31,689 bases of DNA from a virus (IMGVR_UViG_3300006101_000044:1-31689), one strand, 5' to 3'. Counted from the stretch's first letter, positions 8,901 through 16,790 are shown. The notes: generated by a model from the sequence alone, not told the origin. Program-made: numbers and translations.

Positions 8901-10430
8901 ATGCCCGTATTTACAGATTATCCAACGTTTAAAGGCACTAGCCTAAACGATTTGCTTGGTTCGGTATCGAATGTCCAGCAGTTCCAACAGCAACAACAGT
9001 TGAATCCAATTCAACTTGAAGCTGCAAAATTACAACTACAACAAGCTCAACAGATGAACCCATTGGCTTTGCAAAAAGCACAAATGGAAATTGAACAAGC
9101 AAAACAAACCAATCCTTTGGATGTCTTGACTAAACAACTTGCAGTCAAAAAAGCACAAGGTACGTTAGAACCTGAAATTGCAGTAGCACAAGAATTAGCA
9201 AATCAAGCAAAAATTACAACCAAAAAAGAACAGTTTGCTTTTGACAAAGACTATAACCAACAAATCAATCAGATTATTGGCGGTTATAAAAACGATCCAA
9301 GACTTAAAAGTAACGATCCAAAAGAAGTTTTTGGTGTTATTAAGGATGCAGAAGATCAAGTAAAACAGTTAACTAAAAGCGATCCTGAGGGTGAAATCAA
9401 AACTGAGATGCGTTTTGCACCTATTAAAAATTTGGTTACATCAGGAAAACATGACAAAGTTGACCAAGTATTTTCCAACTTGATTCAAACTGGCATTAGC
9501 CCAACATCACAACAAACATTGCAAACACCACAACTTGCAACAGTTGGAGGTGCTCCTGCTACGTTTACTCCAGCAACTGGTGGCGCTACTCCTTTAAATA
9601 TCAACCAACCTCAAGGTGGACCTCAAGGTATGGCACAAGGTGGATCACAAGGTGGACCTTTACCTCAAGGTTTTGGTATGCCACAAGGTATGCCTGGTAT
9701 GCCCCAAGGCGTAACACCCACACAAATGTCGTTGCCATATTCCAAGCGTACTGCTGGCGATATTAGACCCTATGCGCCCAATGAAAAAACAGATGAGGAA
9801 AACGGCGCTAAATACCGCAACAGTTTGACAACCAGACAAACAGATTTGGCAACATCTAGACGCAATTTAGATGAAGTGATTGCCCAAGCTGACAAAATAG
9901 CAAAAGAATCCACTAAGATTTTTGGGTTAGATACTGCCACAGGCGCGTTGGGCGGATTGTCTAGAACATACGCAAATATTGTTGGTGATCCTAAATATAA
10001 GCAATTGAGCAAAGATTTGGCCAACGTACAGATTGCTAATATCCAAGCCCAAGGCGGTTCTATGGATACTGTGGCTGGCCAACAATTGCAAAAGATGGCC
10101 AATGGTGACGAGACATATCCTCCAGATGTGTTGAAAAACATTGCCAGAAGAACTTACGCTGATGTCCAGAATTTGGATATGCAGGCCACAGCAGCGTCTA
10201 AATTTGCTCAGAAGTATGGTGACAACAACCTGAACGCGTTTAAGCGCCTATGGTCTTCTAATGCCGATTCAAAGGTGTTTGAAGCTATAACCATTTTTGA
10301 AAATGTTAAAGACAAAGCCGAACGCAATAAAGCCATCAATGAACTATTTGGCTCTAATCCACAGGCTAGACAACAATATTTCCAAAAGTACAATAACATT
10401 AAAAAATTGACTGAAACTGGGGAACTTTGA
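8901..10430 (+). CDS. probable internal virion/ejection protein, Gln-rich coiled coil
   Basis: A 509-residue protein. Residues 25-85 are a Gln/Leu-rich heptad region with a repeated NPL motif (QQLNPIQLEAAKLQLQQAQQ, then QMNPLALQKAQMEIEQAKQ). Residues 210-285 are a flexible Gly/Gln/Met/Pro stretch (PQGMPGMPQGV). The C-terminal 200 residues are helical and charged. This three-part design fits a P22 gp20/gp16-like ejection protein, but no specific signature is recognised. AAGGA lies upstream of the ATG, and the stop overlaps the next start. Confidence 0.6.
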   Translation: MPVFTDYPTFKGTSLNDLLGSVSNVQQFQQQQQLNPIQLEAAKLQLQQAQQMNPLALQKAQMEIEQAKQTNPLDVLTKQLAVKKAQGTLEPEIAVAQELANQAKITTKKEQFAFDKDYNQQINQIIGGYKNDPRLKSNDPKEVFGVIKDAEDQVKQLTKSDPEGEIKTEMRFAPIKNLVTSGKHDKVDQVFSNLIQTGISPTSQQTLQTPQLATVGGAPATFTPATGGATPLNINQPQGGPQGMAQGGSQGGPLPQGFGMPQGMPGMPQGVTPTQMSLPYSKRTAGDIRPYAPNEKTDEENGAKYRNSLTTRQTDLATSRRNLDEVIAQADKIAKESTKIFGLDTATGALGGLSRTYANIVGDPKYKQLSKDLANVQIANIQAQGGSMDTVAGQQLQKMANGDETYPPDVLKNIARRTYADVQNLDMQATAASKFAQKYGDNNLNAFKRLWSSNADSKVFEAITIFENVKDKAERNKAINELFGSNPQARQQYFQKYNNIKKLTETGEL

Positions 10431-12325
10431 TGGATGAATTAGGCGAATTGATCCTCGGTGAAAAGCCCAAGGTTGCACAACCTAATCTTGTCGCACCTAA
10501 AAAAAGCCCCATGAGTGGCTTGAATCCACAATTACAACCTAAAGAAGAACAACCTGACGAACTAGGTCAATTGATTTTAGGCGGTGGTGAAACAACTCCA
10601 GAATCCGTCAAAAAGTTATCACTTGCTGAAAAACTAGGTCAATCCCAAATGGCTGGCGTTCAAGGCGCTGGTGAAGCAGGTAGAAGTTTTATCCAAGGAT
10701 TAGTAGCAGCACCAGTAAGCGCTTTGGCAGGTATTGGCGGTACGTTAGCAAGTGGTCAATATGGTACTCAGGCAGGTATCCAAGCGGGCGAAAAGACTGC
10801 CCAAAGGGTACAACAGGCTTTGGGTTATCAACCTCCATCACAGGCAGGTCAAGACATATTACAAAGTTTACAGAGCAAATTTGAGGCTAGTAAATTACCG
10901 CCTGTAATGCCTGAAGTGCAAGGTTTTGTCCCACAACGACCACAAGCGCCTACGTTGCCCAAAATTAGAATTGAACCAGTCGCTCCAAAGCCTGGCATGG
11001 TTTCTATGGGTGCAGCGTCAACCACAAACAAAGCATTGTTGGACCAGGCTATTGCACAAGCCACACCAGAAGTGGCTGCACAATTAAAACAAATTAATCC
11101 AGCGGATTTAAATGTAAAAGCATTAGAAGCAATTATTGAAGCTGATTCACTAGAAGTACCAATCAAATACACTTTAGGACAAGCTACTGGTGATCCTAAT
11201 ATCATTTCAAATGAACGTAATAACAGGGCTACACAACAGCAATATATAGAACGTTTTAATGAGCAAAACAAAGCATTACAAGAAAATGTAAGTCGAGTAA
11301 AAGAAAAGGCTGCTCCTGACGTTTTTGCACCTAATTACGTTGCTAATGCAGAAGGAGCTATTGATTTTGTAAACAACAAGATCAAGCAAAACCAAGAATC
11401 TACAAGCCAAGCCTATAAAGCATTGGATGAATTTGGCGCGGGTAAGATAAAAGTTGATAGCGCAACATTTGCTAAAAACGCAATGGATGCTTTAACCGCT
11501 AAAGAAGATATAGATTTTTTACCGCCTGTCATTAAGTCAAAGATTGATGCTTATACGTCTGGTAAAGAAATGAACTTTGACCAGTATGAGAATCTACGCA
11601 CTCAGATCGCTAGAGAAACACGCAAAGCACAACGCGCTGACGATGGAAATGCCGTTCACGCTTTGACCTTGGTGCGTGGTGAACTAGAAAAGTTACCTTT
11701 AATTGGTGAAACAGAGGAAGCCAAAGCATTGGCTGACAAAGCCAGAGCAACGGCCAAAGCTGAGTTTGACTTGGTCAACAAAGACAGTCCAAGTTATAAC
11801 AAGATTTATGCTGATATTGTTAACGGAAAATCAGATACCAAAGACTTTATTCAAAGCAATATTTTGAGGTCAAAGAATACTGATTTTGCTAAAACGATGG
11901 AGTTATTTAAAGATGATCCAGAAGCTACTCAGCATTTAAGGGCTGGTGCGTTGGATGTAATCATTAAAGATTCCACAGACGCAAGTGGAAACTTTAAGCC
12001 CGCCAAATTCAGACAAGCCATTGAAAATCTAGACGTTAATGGTAAATTGTTGCCTTTGTTTGGTGACCAGGCACAAACTTTACAAAAGATTGCACGAACT
12101 GGCCAAAGAATTGAAGCCAGACCCACAGGTGCGTTTGTCAACGAATCCAATACTGCGGTTGATTTGGCCAAACAATATGCCAATCGTATGGCCACGCAAG
12201 TGCCGATTGTGGGCAGATTTGTTGAACCAGCGCAACAATTGATCCAAGAGCGTGCGGTCAAAAAACAAGTTCAACAATCCTTAAAGCCCGCTGCTGGGGC
12301 AAAACTATCAGACTTAGGAAAATAA
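10430..12325 (+). CDS. probable large internal virion/ejection protein
   Basis: A 631-residue protein starting at ATG 10430 (TGATG overlap with the previous stop). It begins DELGELILGEKPK and has a near-copy DELGQLILGGGE at about residue 44; a hydrophobic Gly/Ala segment follows (LVAAPVSALAGIGGTLASG, about residues 90-108), which could enter a membrane. The rest is long charged helices without cysteine-rich or catalytic motifs. Third of three consecutive large virion-type genes, so an ejection protein is the best guess; a transglycosylase motif is not seen. Confidence 0.6.
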   Translation: MDELGELILGEKPKVAQPNLVAPKKSPMSGLNPQLQPKEEQPDELGQLILGGGETTPESVKKLSLAEKLGQSQMAGVQGAGEAGRSFIQGLVAAPVSALAGIGGTLASGQYGTQAGIQAGEKTAQRVQQALGYQPPSQAGQDILQSLQSKFEASKLPPVMPEVQGFVPQRPQAPTLPKIRIEPVAPKPGMVSMGAASTTNKALLDQAIAQATPEVAAQLKQINPADLNVKALEAIIEADSLEVPIKYTLGQATGDPNIISNERNNRATQQQYIERFNEQNKALQENVSRVKEKAAPDVFAPNYVANAEGAIDFVNNKIKQNQESTSQAYKALDEFGAGKIKVDSATFAKNAMDALTAKEDIDFLPPVIKSKIDAYTSGKEMNFDQYENLRTQIARETRKAQRADDGNAVHALTLVRGELEKLPLIGETEEAKALADKARATAKAEFDLVNKDSPSYNKIYADIVNGKSDTKDFIQSNILRSKNTDFAKTMELFKDDPEATQHLRAGALDVIIKDSTDASGNFKPAKFRQAIENLDVNGKLLPLFGDQAQTLQKIARTGQRIEARPTGAFVNESNTAVDLAKQYANRMATQVPIVGRFVEPAQQLIQERAVKKQVQQSLKPAAGAKLSDLGK

Positions 12326-12326
12326 C

Positions 12327-12878
12327 ATGAGCGTTAACCTTTCACCCGTAGGAAATGGCTTCCAGTTCCTATCCTCCACAACCCCCAACATACCATTGGC
12401 GGGCGGGTTTATCTACACCTATCAAGCTGGGTCTAGCACACCGCTAAACACCTACACAGACAACACGGGTAACACAGCGAACACCAATCCTATTATCTTG
12501 GGGACTGACGGCAGACCGCCCAATGAGATTTGGTTAACCAGCGGTTATTCTTATAAATTTGTTCTTACAGATGCCAATAACACAACAATTCAAACTTTAG
12601 ACAATCTGTATGGAATTATTGGAACAAGTCCTAGCGTTAGCGCTGTACCTAGTGGCGGCATTATTATGTGGTCTGGCTCTATTGGCTCTATACCTACTGG
12701 TTATGTGCTCTGTAACGGCTCTAATGGCACTCCTGATCTGCGGGACAGGTTTGTTGTTGGCGCTGGCAATTCCTATTCTGTCGGTAACAATGGCGGGTTT
12801 GCTAGTAGCGGAGTTGTGACCAGCTCTGGCACTAATAATCCTTTGTATTACGCACTAGCATTTATCCAAAAAACATGA
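12327..12878 (+). CDS. tail collar/fibre-tip protein
   Basis: A 183-residue protein. Residues 1-105 are a beta-rich N-terminal domain (NGFQFLSSTTPNIPLAGGF, then GGFIYTYQAGSSTPLNTY), found in many phage tail proteins. Residues 110-183 hold a tail-collar domain: GGIIMWSG, then GYVLCNGSNGTPDLRDRF, VVGAG and the closing YYALAFIQKT. This family forms small trimeric tips and is often involved in adsorption. AGGA lies upstream of the ATG. Confidence 0.85.
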   Translation: MSVNLSPVGNGFQFLSSTTPNIPLAGGFIYTYQAGSSTPLNTYTDNTGNTANTNPIILGTDGRPPNEIWLTSGYSYKFVLTDANNTTIQTLDNLYGIIGTSPSVSAVPSGGIIMWSGSIGSIPTGYVLCNGSNGTPDLRDRFVVGAGNSYSVGNNGGFASSGVVTSSGTNNPLYYALAFIQKT

Positions 12879-13069
12879 GCAATACTGAACAAGACTTGGC
12901 CGTTCATGTTGCGGTCTGTGACGAACGTTATAGACGCATAGAACAATGCTTGCGAGATGGCGAACGGCGCATGACCAAGATTGAATACTTGATTTATGGA
13001 GTAATGCTATTGGTCTTACTTGGCCCTGGCGTTGCTGGGGCGTTCTTCCACAAGTTTTTTGGGTTGTAA
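12875..13069 (+). CDS. small single-TM protein, holin-like (XhlA-like layout)
   Basis: A 64-residue protein whose ATG overlaps the tail-collar stop (ATGA). Residues 1-36 are charged and helical (VCDERYRRIEQCLRDGERR), residues 39-58 are a membrane segment (IEYLIYGVMLLVLLGPGVAG), and the end is short and basic. A soluble helix followed by one C-terminal membrane span is the layout of XhlA-type haemolysin/holin-associated proteins. It opens the lysis cassette, which supports the idea, but identity is not proven. Confidence 0.6.
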   Translation: MSNTEQDLAVHVAVCDERYRRIEQCLRDGERRMTKIEYLIYGVMLLVLLGPGVAGAFFHKFFGL

Positions 13070-13072
13070 AAA

Positions 13073-13792
13073 ATTGACCCCTTTACTCTTGTCGCTCTGG
13101 CAACTTCGGCGTTTAAATTGGTCAAAGAGTCCTGCGAGATGTACAAGGAGGGTCGGCAATTCGTTGTCGATACAAAAAAAGAGATTGATGGGGTCATTAA
13201 GGATGTCAAGTCAATCCAAACAGATGCAAAGGGTATATTTGGTTTTTTCAGGAAATTATTTCGTAGCGAAAAAGCCGAGGAAATCAAGGTTGGGACAAAT
13301 CCTGTTAAGCCTAAACAAAAAAAGAGGGTTGAATTTGATGAAAACCAAATCTACGCGCAAGTTGCAGACGCTTTGACCAAGTTCTTTCATGCTTACAACG
13401 GCTTAAAAAATTACGCCAAGGAACAAGAAGAAATTGCTTTGACAGCATCAGGCGAGGAAGGACAGGACATTGCAATCAAGTTGGTGATTGCCAACTTACA
13501 GATGGAAAAGTTGAATGAGGAAATGCGCGAGTACATGGTGTACCACGTTCCAGAAGAAATGAAGGATTTGTACAGCCGTGTAAACAAGATGGTTGGCCAC
13601 ATTGCTAATCAACAGGCTTTGGCTAGGAAAGCTGAACTAGACAAAAAGAGAAAGATAGCATGGCAAAAACGTCAACGGGCAGAGGAAATTCAGGACAAAA
13701 TTCTAGCGGTGGTAATTACGGGTCTGATGATCGGGTGGTGCTGGATAATGATGATGATCGTTCGTTCTTCGTCATTGTTGTCGTGGCATTGA
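13073..13792 (+). CDS. coiled-coil membrane-anchored lysis-region protein, probable ATT start
   Basis: The frame is open from just after the previous stop (13069). No ATG occurs before codon 25 of the reading; a TTG at 13118 would cut off a plausible N-terminus. From ATT 13073 the protein reads DPFTLVALATSAFKLVKESC, a natural amphipathic start, giving 239 residues. The body is charged coiled coil (KEGRQFVVDTKKEIDGVIKD; KRKIAWQKRQRAEEIQDK) and the C-terminus is a membrane segment (ILAVVITGLMIGWCWIMMMIV). Function unknown. Its 3' end overlaps the next gene by 133 bases in another frame. No clear Shine-Dalgarno is visible, so coupling to the upstream gene is likely. Confidence 0.65.
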   Translation: MDPFTLVALATSAFKLVKESCEMYKEGRQFVVDTKKEIDGVIKDVKSIQTDAKGIFGFFRKLFRSEKAEEIKVGTNPVKPKQKKRVEFDENQIYAQVADALTKFFHAYNGLKNYAKEQEEIALTASGEEGQDIAIKLVIANLQMEKLNEEMREYMVYHVPEEMKDLYSRVNKMVGHIANQQALARKAELDKKRKIAWQKRQRAEEIQDKILAVVITGLMIGWCWIMMMIVRSSSLLSWH

Positions 13793-13899
13793 TGGCGGTT
13801 ATTTTGTTGTTTATTCCGATCCTTTCTTGGATGTACATTGACATCAAAATGATGGAAATCAGAGTTAACAAGGCTTTAGCAAAGATTGAAGGCAAATGA
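13660..13899 (+). CDS. small single-TM lysis-region protein overlapping the upstream gene
   Basis: A 79-residue protein starting at ATG 13660 within the previous gene, in the -1 frame relative to it. A hydrophilic, Gly/Ser/Asp-rich N-terminus (NSSGGNYGSDDRVVLDNDDD) precedes one membrane segment (FFVIVVVALMAVILLFIPIL) and a charged tail (MMEIRVNKALAKIEGK). The stop overlaps the next start (ATGA). The gene chain continuing from it supports translation; holin or antiholin is possible. Confidence 0.6.
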   Translation: MAKTSTGRGNSGQNSSGGNYGSDDRVVLDNDDDRSFFVIVVVALMAVILLFIPILSWMYIDIKMMEIRVNKALAKIEGK

Positions 13900-14081
13900 A
13901 ATATCTGTTGTTATTATTGTTGTTGACGGGTTGTGACGATAGATATCGTTATATATGCCAAGACCCAGACCACTTCAATGACAAAGATTGCGTTCACCCA
14001 AAGTGCGAATTCAGTCAGACTTGCCCAGAATACCTGGTTGCGCCTGTTTTGGAGAAAAAGGTTGAACAAGTTAACAAGTGA
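13896..14081 (+). CDS. small lipoprotein
   Basis: A 61-residue protein with a minimal lipoprotein signal: MKYLLLLLLLTGC, lipobox LTGC with the acylated Cys at position 13. The mature part is Cys- and Asp-rich (YICQDPDHFNDKDCVHPKC, then CEFSQTCPEY). The Cys pattern suggests disulfides in the periplasm. Such small lipoproteins occur in the lysis regions of related phages; its partner is unknown. It overlaps both neighbours. Confidence 0.72.
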   Translation: MKYLLLLLLLTGCDDRYRYICQDPDHFNDKDCVHPKCEFSQTCPEYLVAPVLEKKVEQVNK

Positions 14082-14547
14082 CGAAATTGAGGTTAGGGTG
14101 TGGGCCATCGTGGTGTTGGCCATCACCGCCATTCTATTTTTCATTGTTGTCGCACTTTTGTACTCGGTCACTTTTGTTGTCCAGCCCATCAAGGCTATGG
14201 CCCCCATTGACCAGGCTTACACCAAGATGCTCAACGACATTGTTTTGCTCATCGTGGGTGCAATTGGTGGAGTGGCGGGTAAAAAGGTAGCGGGCGGTGT
14301 AGCAGGCACGTTAGGGGCTATAAAACAGGCCACAAGCCCACAAATGCCCATGATGGGGGGTTGCTATGGAATGCCTCAAGCAATGCCCCAAAGCGGCCAA
14401 GCATTCGGCGCTATGCCAACGTTTAACAATCCTAAGTTTGACGAGTCATGGACACCGCCTCCTCCTCCGACTGGACCGCCTGTTTTGGAGGATGAGGAAG
14501 AACGCGAAAGAATGGCTCACGCACGAGATAGCACTAAAAATGTTTGA
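14062..14547 (+). CDS. two-TM holin-like protein (TTG start)
   Basis: Best start is TTG 14062, preceded by GGAG at 14051 with 7 bases spacing; the open frame to its left lies inside the lipoprotein gene. This gives 161 residues: a charged N-terminus (NKLTSDEIEVRVW), TM1 (AIVVLAITAILFFIVVALLY), a short loop (VQPIKAMAPIDQAYTKML), TM2 (DIVLLIVGAIGGVAGKKVAG), a Met/Pro/Gly-rich tail and an acidic end. Two membrane spans in this place make it the best holin candidate of the cassette. Confidence 0.68.
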   Translation: MNKLTSDEIEVRVWAIVVLAITAILFFIVVALLYSVTFVVQPIKAMAPIDQAYTKMLNDIVLLIVGAIGGVAGKKVAGGVAGTLGAIKQATSPQMPMMGGCYGMPQAMPQSGQAFGAMPTFNNPKFDESWTPPPPPTGPPVLEDEEERERMAHARDSTKNV

Positions 14548-15109
14548 TTTTTTTGCACATTTTTTGCATTATTTGGCTTTATTTGCGCTAATTCTAGGAT
14601 TTGGAGCGTATGTAATTAGCTATTTAGTGGGTTTCTTGCCCATGTTAAAACCCCACGCTTTGGTTATCCAAGTGGTGGGAATTGTGTTGATTGTTTTAGG
14701 AGGTTACTATGTCGCAGATCATCACGGCTATGAAAGACGCGTTGCAGAAGATAAAGCAGAAATTGACCGACTTAATGGAGAAGCTCGGGCAAAAGAAGCA
14801 GAGTTGACAGCCAAGATTGACAAAGCCAATGGTGCTTTAAGAAAGGCAAAAAATGACATTCAAGCCAAAGTGGTTAGTCTTAATGCTCGCGTTGATTCTG
14901 GCGAACTGCGCCTCCCCTCCAATTGTCCCGTACAAGCCGATTCAAGTCCCGCCGATGGAAATCGAACCGATGCAAGCGAATCTGAGCGACAGACTGTTAA
15001 AGCTCTTATCCAGATCGCAGCAGACGGAGACACCGCCGTCACCAACCTCAACGCCTGTATCGCCCAATACCAGCAAGTGATGAAGACTGTAAACGAGGGT
15101 GTCAAATGA
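14540..15109 (+). CDS. Rz: i-spanin (Rz-like)
   Basis: Starts at ATG 14540, overlapping the previous stop by 8 bases; 189 residues. Two N-terminal hydrophobic segments (FLHYLALFALILGFGAYVIS; VIQVVGIVLIVLGGYYVADH) anchor it in the inner membrane, followed by a periplasmic coiled coil (EDKAEIDRLNGEARAKEAEL) and a Cys-containing C-terminal domain. A second reading frame inside its 3' half encodes a lipoprotein, as in lambda Rz/Rz1. The pair fuses inner and outer membrane in the last lysis step. A second membrane segment is unusual for an i-spanin, which normally has one. Confidence 0.78.
   Translation: MFDFFAHFLHYLALFALILGFGAYVISYLVGFLPMLKPHALVIQVVGIVLIVLGGYYVADHHGYERRVAEDKAEIDRLNGEARAKEAELTAKIDKANGALRKAKNDIQAKVVSLNARVDSGELRLPSNCPVQADSSPADGNRTDASESERQTVKALIQIAADGDTAVTNLNACIAQYQQVMKTVNEGVK
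14853..15080 (+). CDS. Rz1: o-spanin lipoprotein (Rz1-like), nested in Rz
   Basis: A 75-residue protein entirely inside the i-spanin gene in another frame. It has a signal peptide (KPKWLVLMLALILANC) with a lipobox-like end and Cys19, then a Pro-rich mature part (ASPPIVPYKPIQVPPMEIEP; TETPPSPTSTPVSP), the hallmark of Rz1 proteins. The residue before the Cys is Asn instead of the usual Gly, Ala or Ser. The nested arrangement and the lysis-cassette context make the call firm. Confidence 0.78.
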   Translation: MTFKPKWLVLMLALILANCASPPIVPYKPIQVPPMEIEPMQANLSDRLLKLLSRSQQTETPPSPTSTPVSPNTSK

Positions 15110-15702
15110 TCAGCGCTGAAAAACTACACGCTTTGGGGATTGGGGTTGAGTGGCAAGAACCGCTGACCACTACGTTTACCGCGTTCAGTATCAATGACAA
15201 CAAACAACAGGCGGCTTTTATCGGCCAATGTGCACATGAATCGAATCACTTTAAGGCGTTACAAGAGAATCTTAATTATCGCCCTGAAACGCTTTCTAAG
15301 CTGTTTGGTAGACATTTTAAAGATGCCGAGGAAATACAGAAATACGCGCATCATCCAGAAATGATTGCCAACAGGATTTATCAAAAGCGGATGGGCAACC
15401 GAGACGAATCTAGCGGTGACGGCTGGCGGTTTCACGGGCGTGGTCTGATTCAGTTGACTGGGCACGATAATTATTGGCATTGTGGCCAGATAGTCCAGAA
15501 GGACTTGGTCAAAGAACCTGACTTGGTGGCCACACCAATGTACGCTGCACTATCAGCTGGTTGGTTTTGGTCAACACATGGTTGCAATGCGTTTGCTGAA
15601 AAAGAAGATTGGGTCGGTTTGACCAAGCGGATCAACGGGGGCACAATTGGGCTAGATGATCGAATTTCATTAACTAAACACGCCTTGAGCGTATTGGGGT
15701 AA
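15106..15702 (+). CDS. GH19-family endolysin
   Basis: A 198-residue chitinase-19/lysozyme-type protein. The catalytic acid lies in IGQCAHESNHF (Glu45), followed by ALQENLNYRPETL and the substrate-groove motif GDGWRFHGRGLIQLTGHDNY, all typical of phage GH19 endolysins that cut the glycan chain of peptidoglycan. No signal peptide or SAR segment is seen, so export depends on the holin. ATGA overlap with the Rz stop. Confidence 0.9.
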   Translation: MISAEKLHALGIGVEWQEPLTTTFTAFSINDNKQQAAFIGQCAHESNHFKALQENLNYRPETLSKLFGRHFKDAEEIQKYAHHPEMIANRIYQKRMGNRDESSGDGWRFHGRGLIQLTGHDNYWHCGQIVQKDLVKEPDLVATPMYAALSAGWFWSTHGCNAFAEKEDWVGLTKRINGGTIGLDDRISLTKHALSVLG

Positions 15703-15704
15703 AG

Positions 15705-15929
15705 ATGGCTACTAATTTCAAAATCACTCGCGGTGAATCAAAAAAAGACAATGATTCGCATTATGTTGTCAAAAAAGAATGGCAAAAAGAACGTGAACAC
15801 GTTATGCGAATTGAGAAAGAACTCAAAAAGCATGAGAAGACAGATATGTCTCACGCACACCCAACGCATTCGCATGACGCTGGAATGAAGCAACCCAGCG
15901 CACCTTTGCCCAATATGCGTAAGGGCTAA
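15705..15929 (+). CDS. hypothetical charged 74-residue protein
   Basis: Starts two bases after the endolysin stop. Lys/Glu-rich helix (KKEWQKEREHVMRIEKELKK) followed by a His-rich end (DMSHAHPTHSHDAGM) that could bind metal. No known family. It is the last rightward gene here; its stop overlaps by four bases the stop of the convergent leftward HNH gene, with no bidirectional terminator in between. Confidence 0.6.
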   Translation: MATNFKITRGESKKDNDSHYVVKKEWQKEREHVMRIEKELKKHEKTDMSHAHPTHSHDAGMKQPSAPLPNMRKG

Positions 15930-16318
15930 CGATTTAGATATAAATCGGTCAACGGCACGCCCTTTGGCCATTGGTTGGTGATTTGTAGATAGTGAACAGT
16001 CTGAATGTGCGCCAAGTACCAGGCGTGCATTCTTTCCGCTTTGGTCATTAGATGGCCAGAATCTATTTCTGTGTGACAGGACTGACAAAGCGCCGCGATA
16101 TAATTATCTGACGCTTTAATGCCCCTACCTTTACCGCCATGCCAATTAGAGTGTGCGGCCTGAGCGAGATGGAAACCACACCTCTGACAATTCATGGCTG
16201 CCACGGCTTTTAGTAAAGTCTTGGATCGTATGTACTGTGTCTTTGGAAATGACCTCACGGGTGCTGAATCTGTGGTCTTTAGGGCATTGGTATCGTCTTC
16301 GCTTGGAATCGTCTTCAT
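15926..16318 (-). CDS. HNH nuclease (YbcO/DUF1364-like recombination-type)
   Basis: About 130 residues if translation begins at the ATG at 16318; GTG and TTG alternatives exist. The core is CQRCG, then AAHSNWHGGKGRGIKASDNY and ALCQSCHTEID: a Cys4 zinc knuckle enclosing an HNH-like centre (His in AAHSN, His in SCHTE). Related small nucleases are found in the nin/rus regions of lambdoid phages. It is the last gene of the leftward operon that also encodes RusA. The first 170 or so bases overlap the zinc-ribbon gene in another frame, and the true start is therefore uncertain. Confidence 0.75.
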   Translation of the reverse strand: MKTIPSEDDTNALKTTDSAPVRSFPKTQYIRSKTLLKAVAAMNCQRCGFHLAQAAHSNWHGGKGRGIKASDNYIAALCQSCHTEIDSGHLMTKAERMHAWYLAHIQTVHYLQITNQWPKGVPLTDLYLNR

Positions 16319-16370
16319 TGGTTCTTGTCTCAAGTATTTTGCCTATTTGACCGCAAAGTGGGCATTTCAT
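16146..16370 (-). CDS. NrdR-like zinc-ribbon protein
   Basis: Starts at the ATG at 16370, which overlaps the upstream gene's stop (ATGA); 74 residues. Residues 1-40 read MKCPLCGQIGKILETR, then SKRRRYQCPKDHRFSTREV, closely like the zinc-ribbon end of the ribonucleotide-reductase repressor NrdR, without the ATP-cone domain. The remaining 35 residues are unremarkable and lie over the N-terminus of the HNH gene. Role unknown; probably nucleic-acid binding. Confidence 0.68.
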   Translation of the reverse strand: MKCPLCGQIGKILETRTNEDDSKRRRYQCPKDHRFSTREVISKDTVHTIQDFTKSRGSHELSEVWFPSRSGRTL

Positions 16371-16693
16371 TCGTGTGACCTTATTCCTAATCTTTCTGAT
16401 GCTTCCCTGGTGCGCCAAATGTCAATCGACAGTCTAGACGCTTCAAGCTGATACTTTAACTGCTCCTCAATCATCACTGATGCCTTTAATTCGTCAATTA
16501 ACGCTAAGTATTCAGGATCGCACAAGGCTTCACGTTCCTGCGCTGCAATTTGGCTGAATTCACCAGCAACATGGCGCATACAGATGGCCTTGGCACTTTT
16601 TAACTTCAATTCGCAGGCAATGCGGTTGGACTTGGCGTTGGCGTAAGCCGTAGAATTATCGTAAATAAACTGTGCGTGTCGTTCAGGAGTCAT
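16367..16693 (-). CDS. hypothetical helical protein of the leftward operon
   Basis: A 108-residue protein predicted to be nearly all helix (AYANAKSNRIACELKLKSAK; QEREALCDPEYLALIDELKA; EEQLKYQLEASRLSIDIW). No catalytic motif. Its position between RusA and the two zinc-containing proteins suggests a DNA-processing role. Start overlaps the stop of the small membrane gene and its stop overlaps the zinc-ribbon start. Confidence 0.65.
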   Translation of the reverse strand: MTPERHAQFIYDNSTAYANAKSNRIACELKLKSAKAICMRHVAGEFSQIAAQEREALCDPEYLALIDELKASVMIEEQLKYQLEASRLSIDIWRTREASERLGIRSHE

Positions 16694-16790
16694 TAGAGAG
16701 TTCCTCTATCACCGCCCATGATGCAATTAAGATCAACAATAGGGCAAATAAACCTAGAAAAAGCATAAGAATAATCAACAAAGTATTCAT
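16683..16790 (-). CDS. 35-residue single-TM protein
   Basis: A short gene of 35 codons. Its ATG at 16790 overlaps the RusA stop (ATGA), and its stop lies 11 bases inside the next gene. The product is almost only a membrane helix (NTLLIILMLFLGLFALLLIL, then IASWAVIEELSNDS). Coupled start and stop and the gap it fills between two genes make it likely to be real. Function unknown. Confidence 0.6.
   Translation of the reverse strand: MNTLLIILMLFLGLFALLLILIASWAVIEELSNDS

Noticed and set aside
13600-13700. programmed -1 frameshift joining the two overlapping membrane genes
   Set aside because: No slippery heptamer in the right phase; the ATG at 13660 explains the second frame better.
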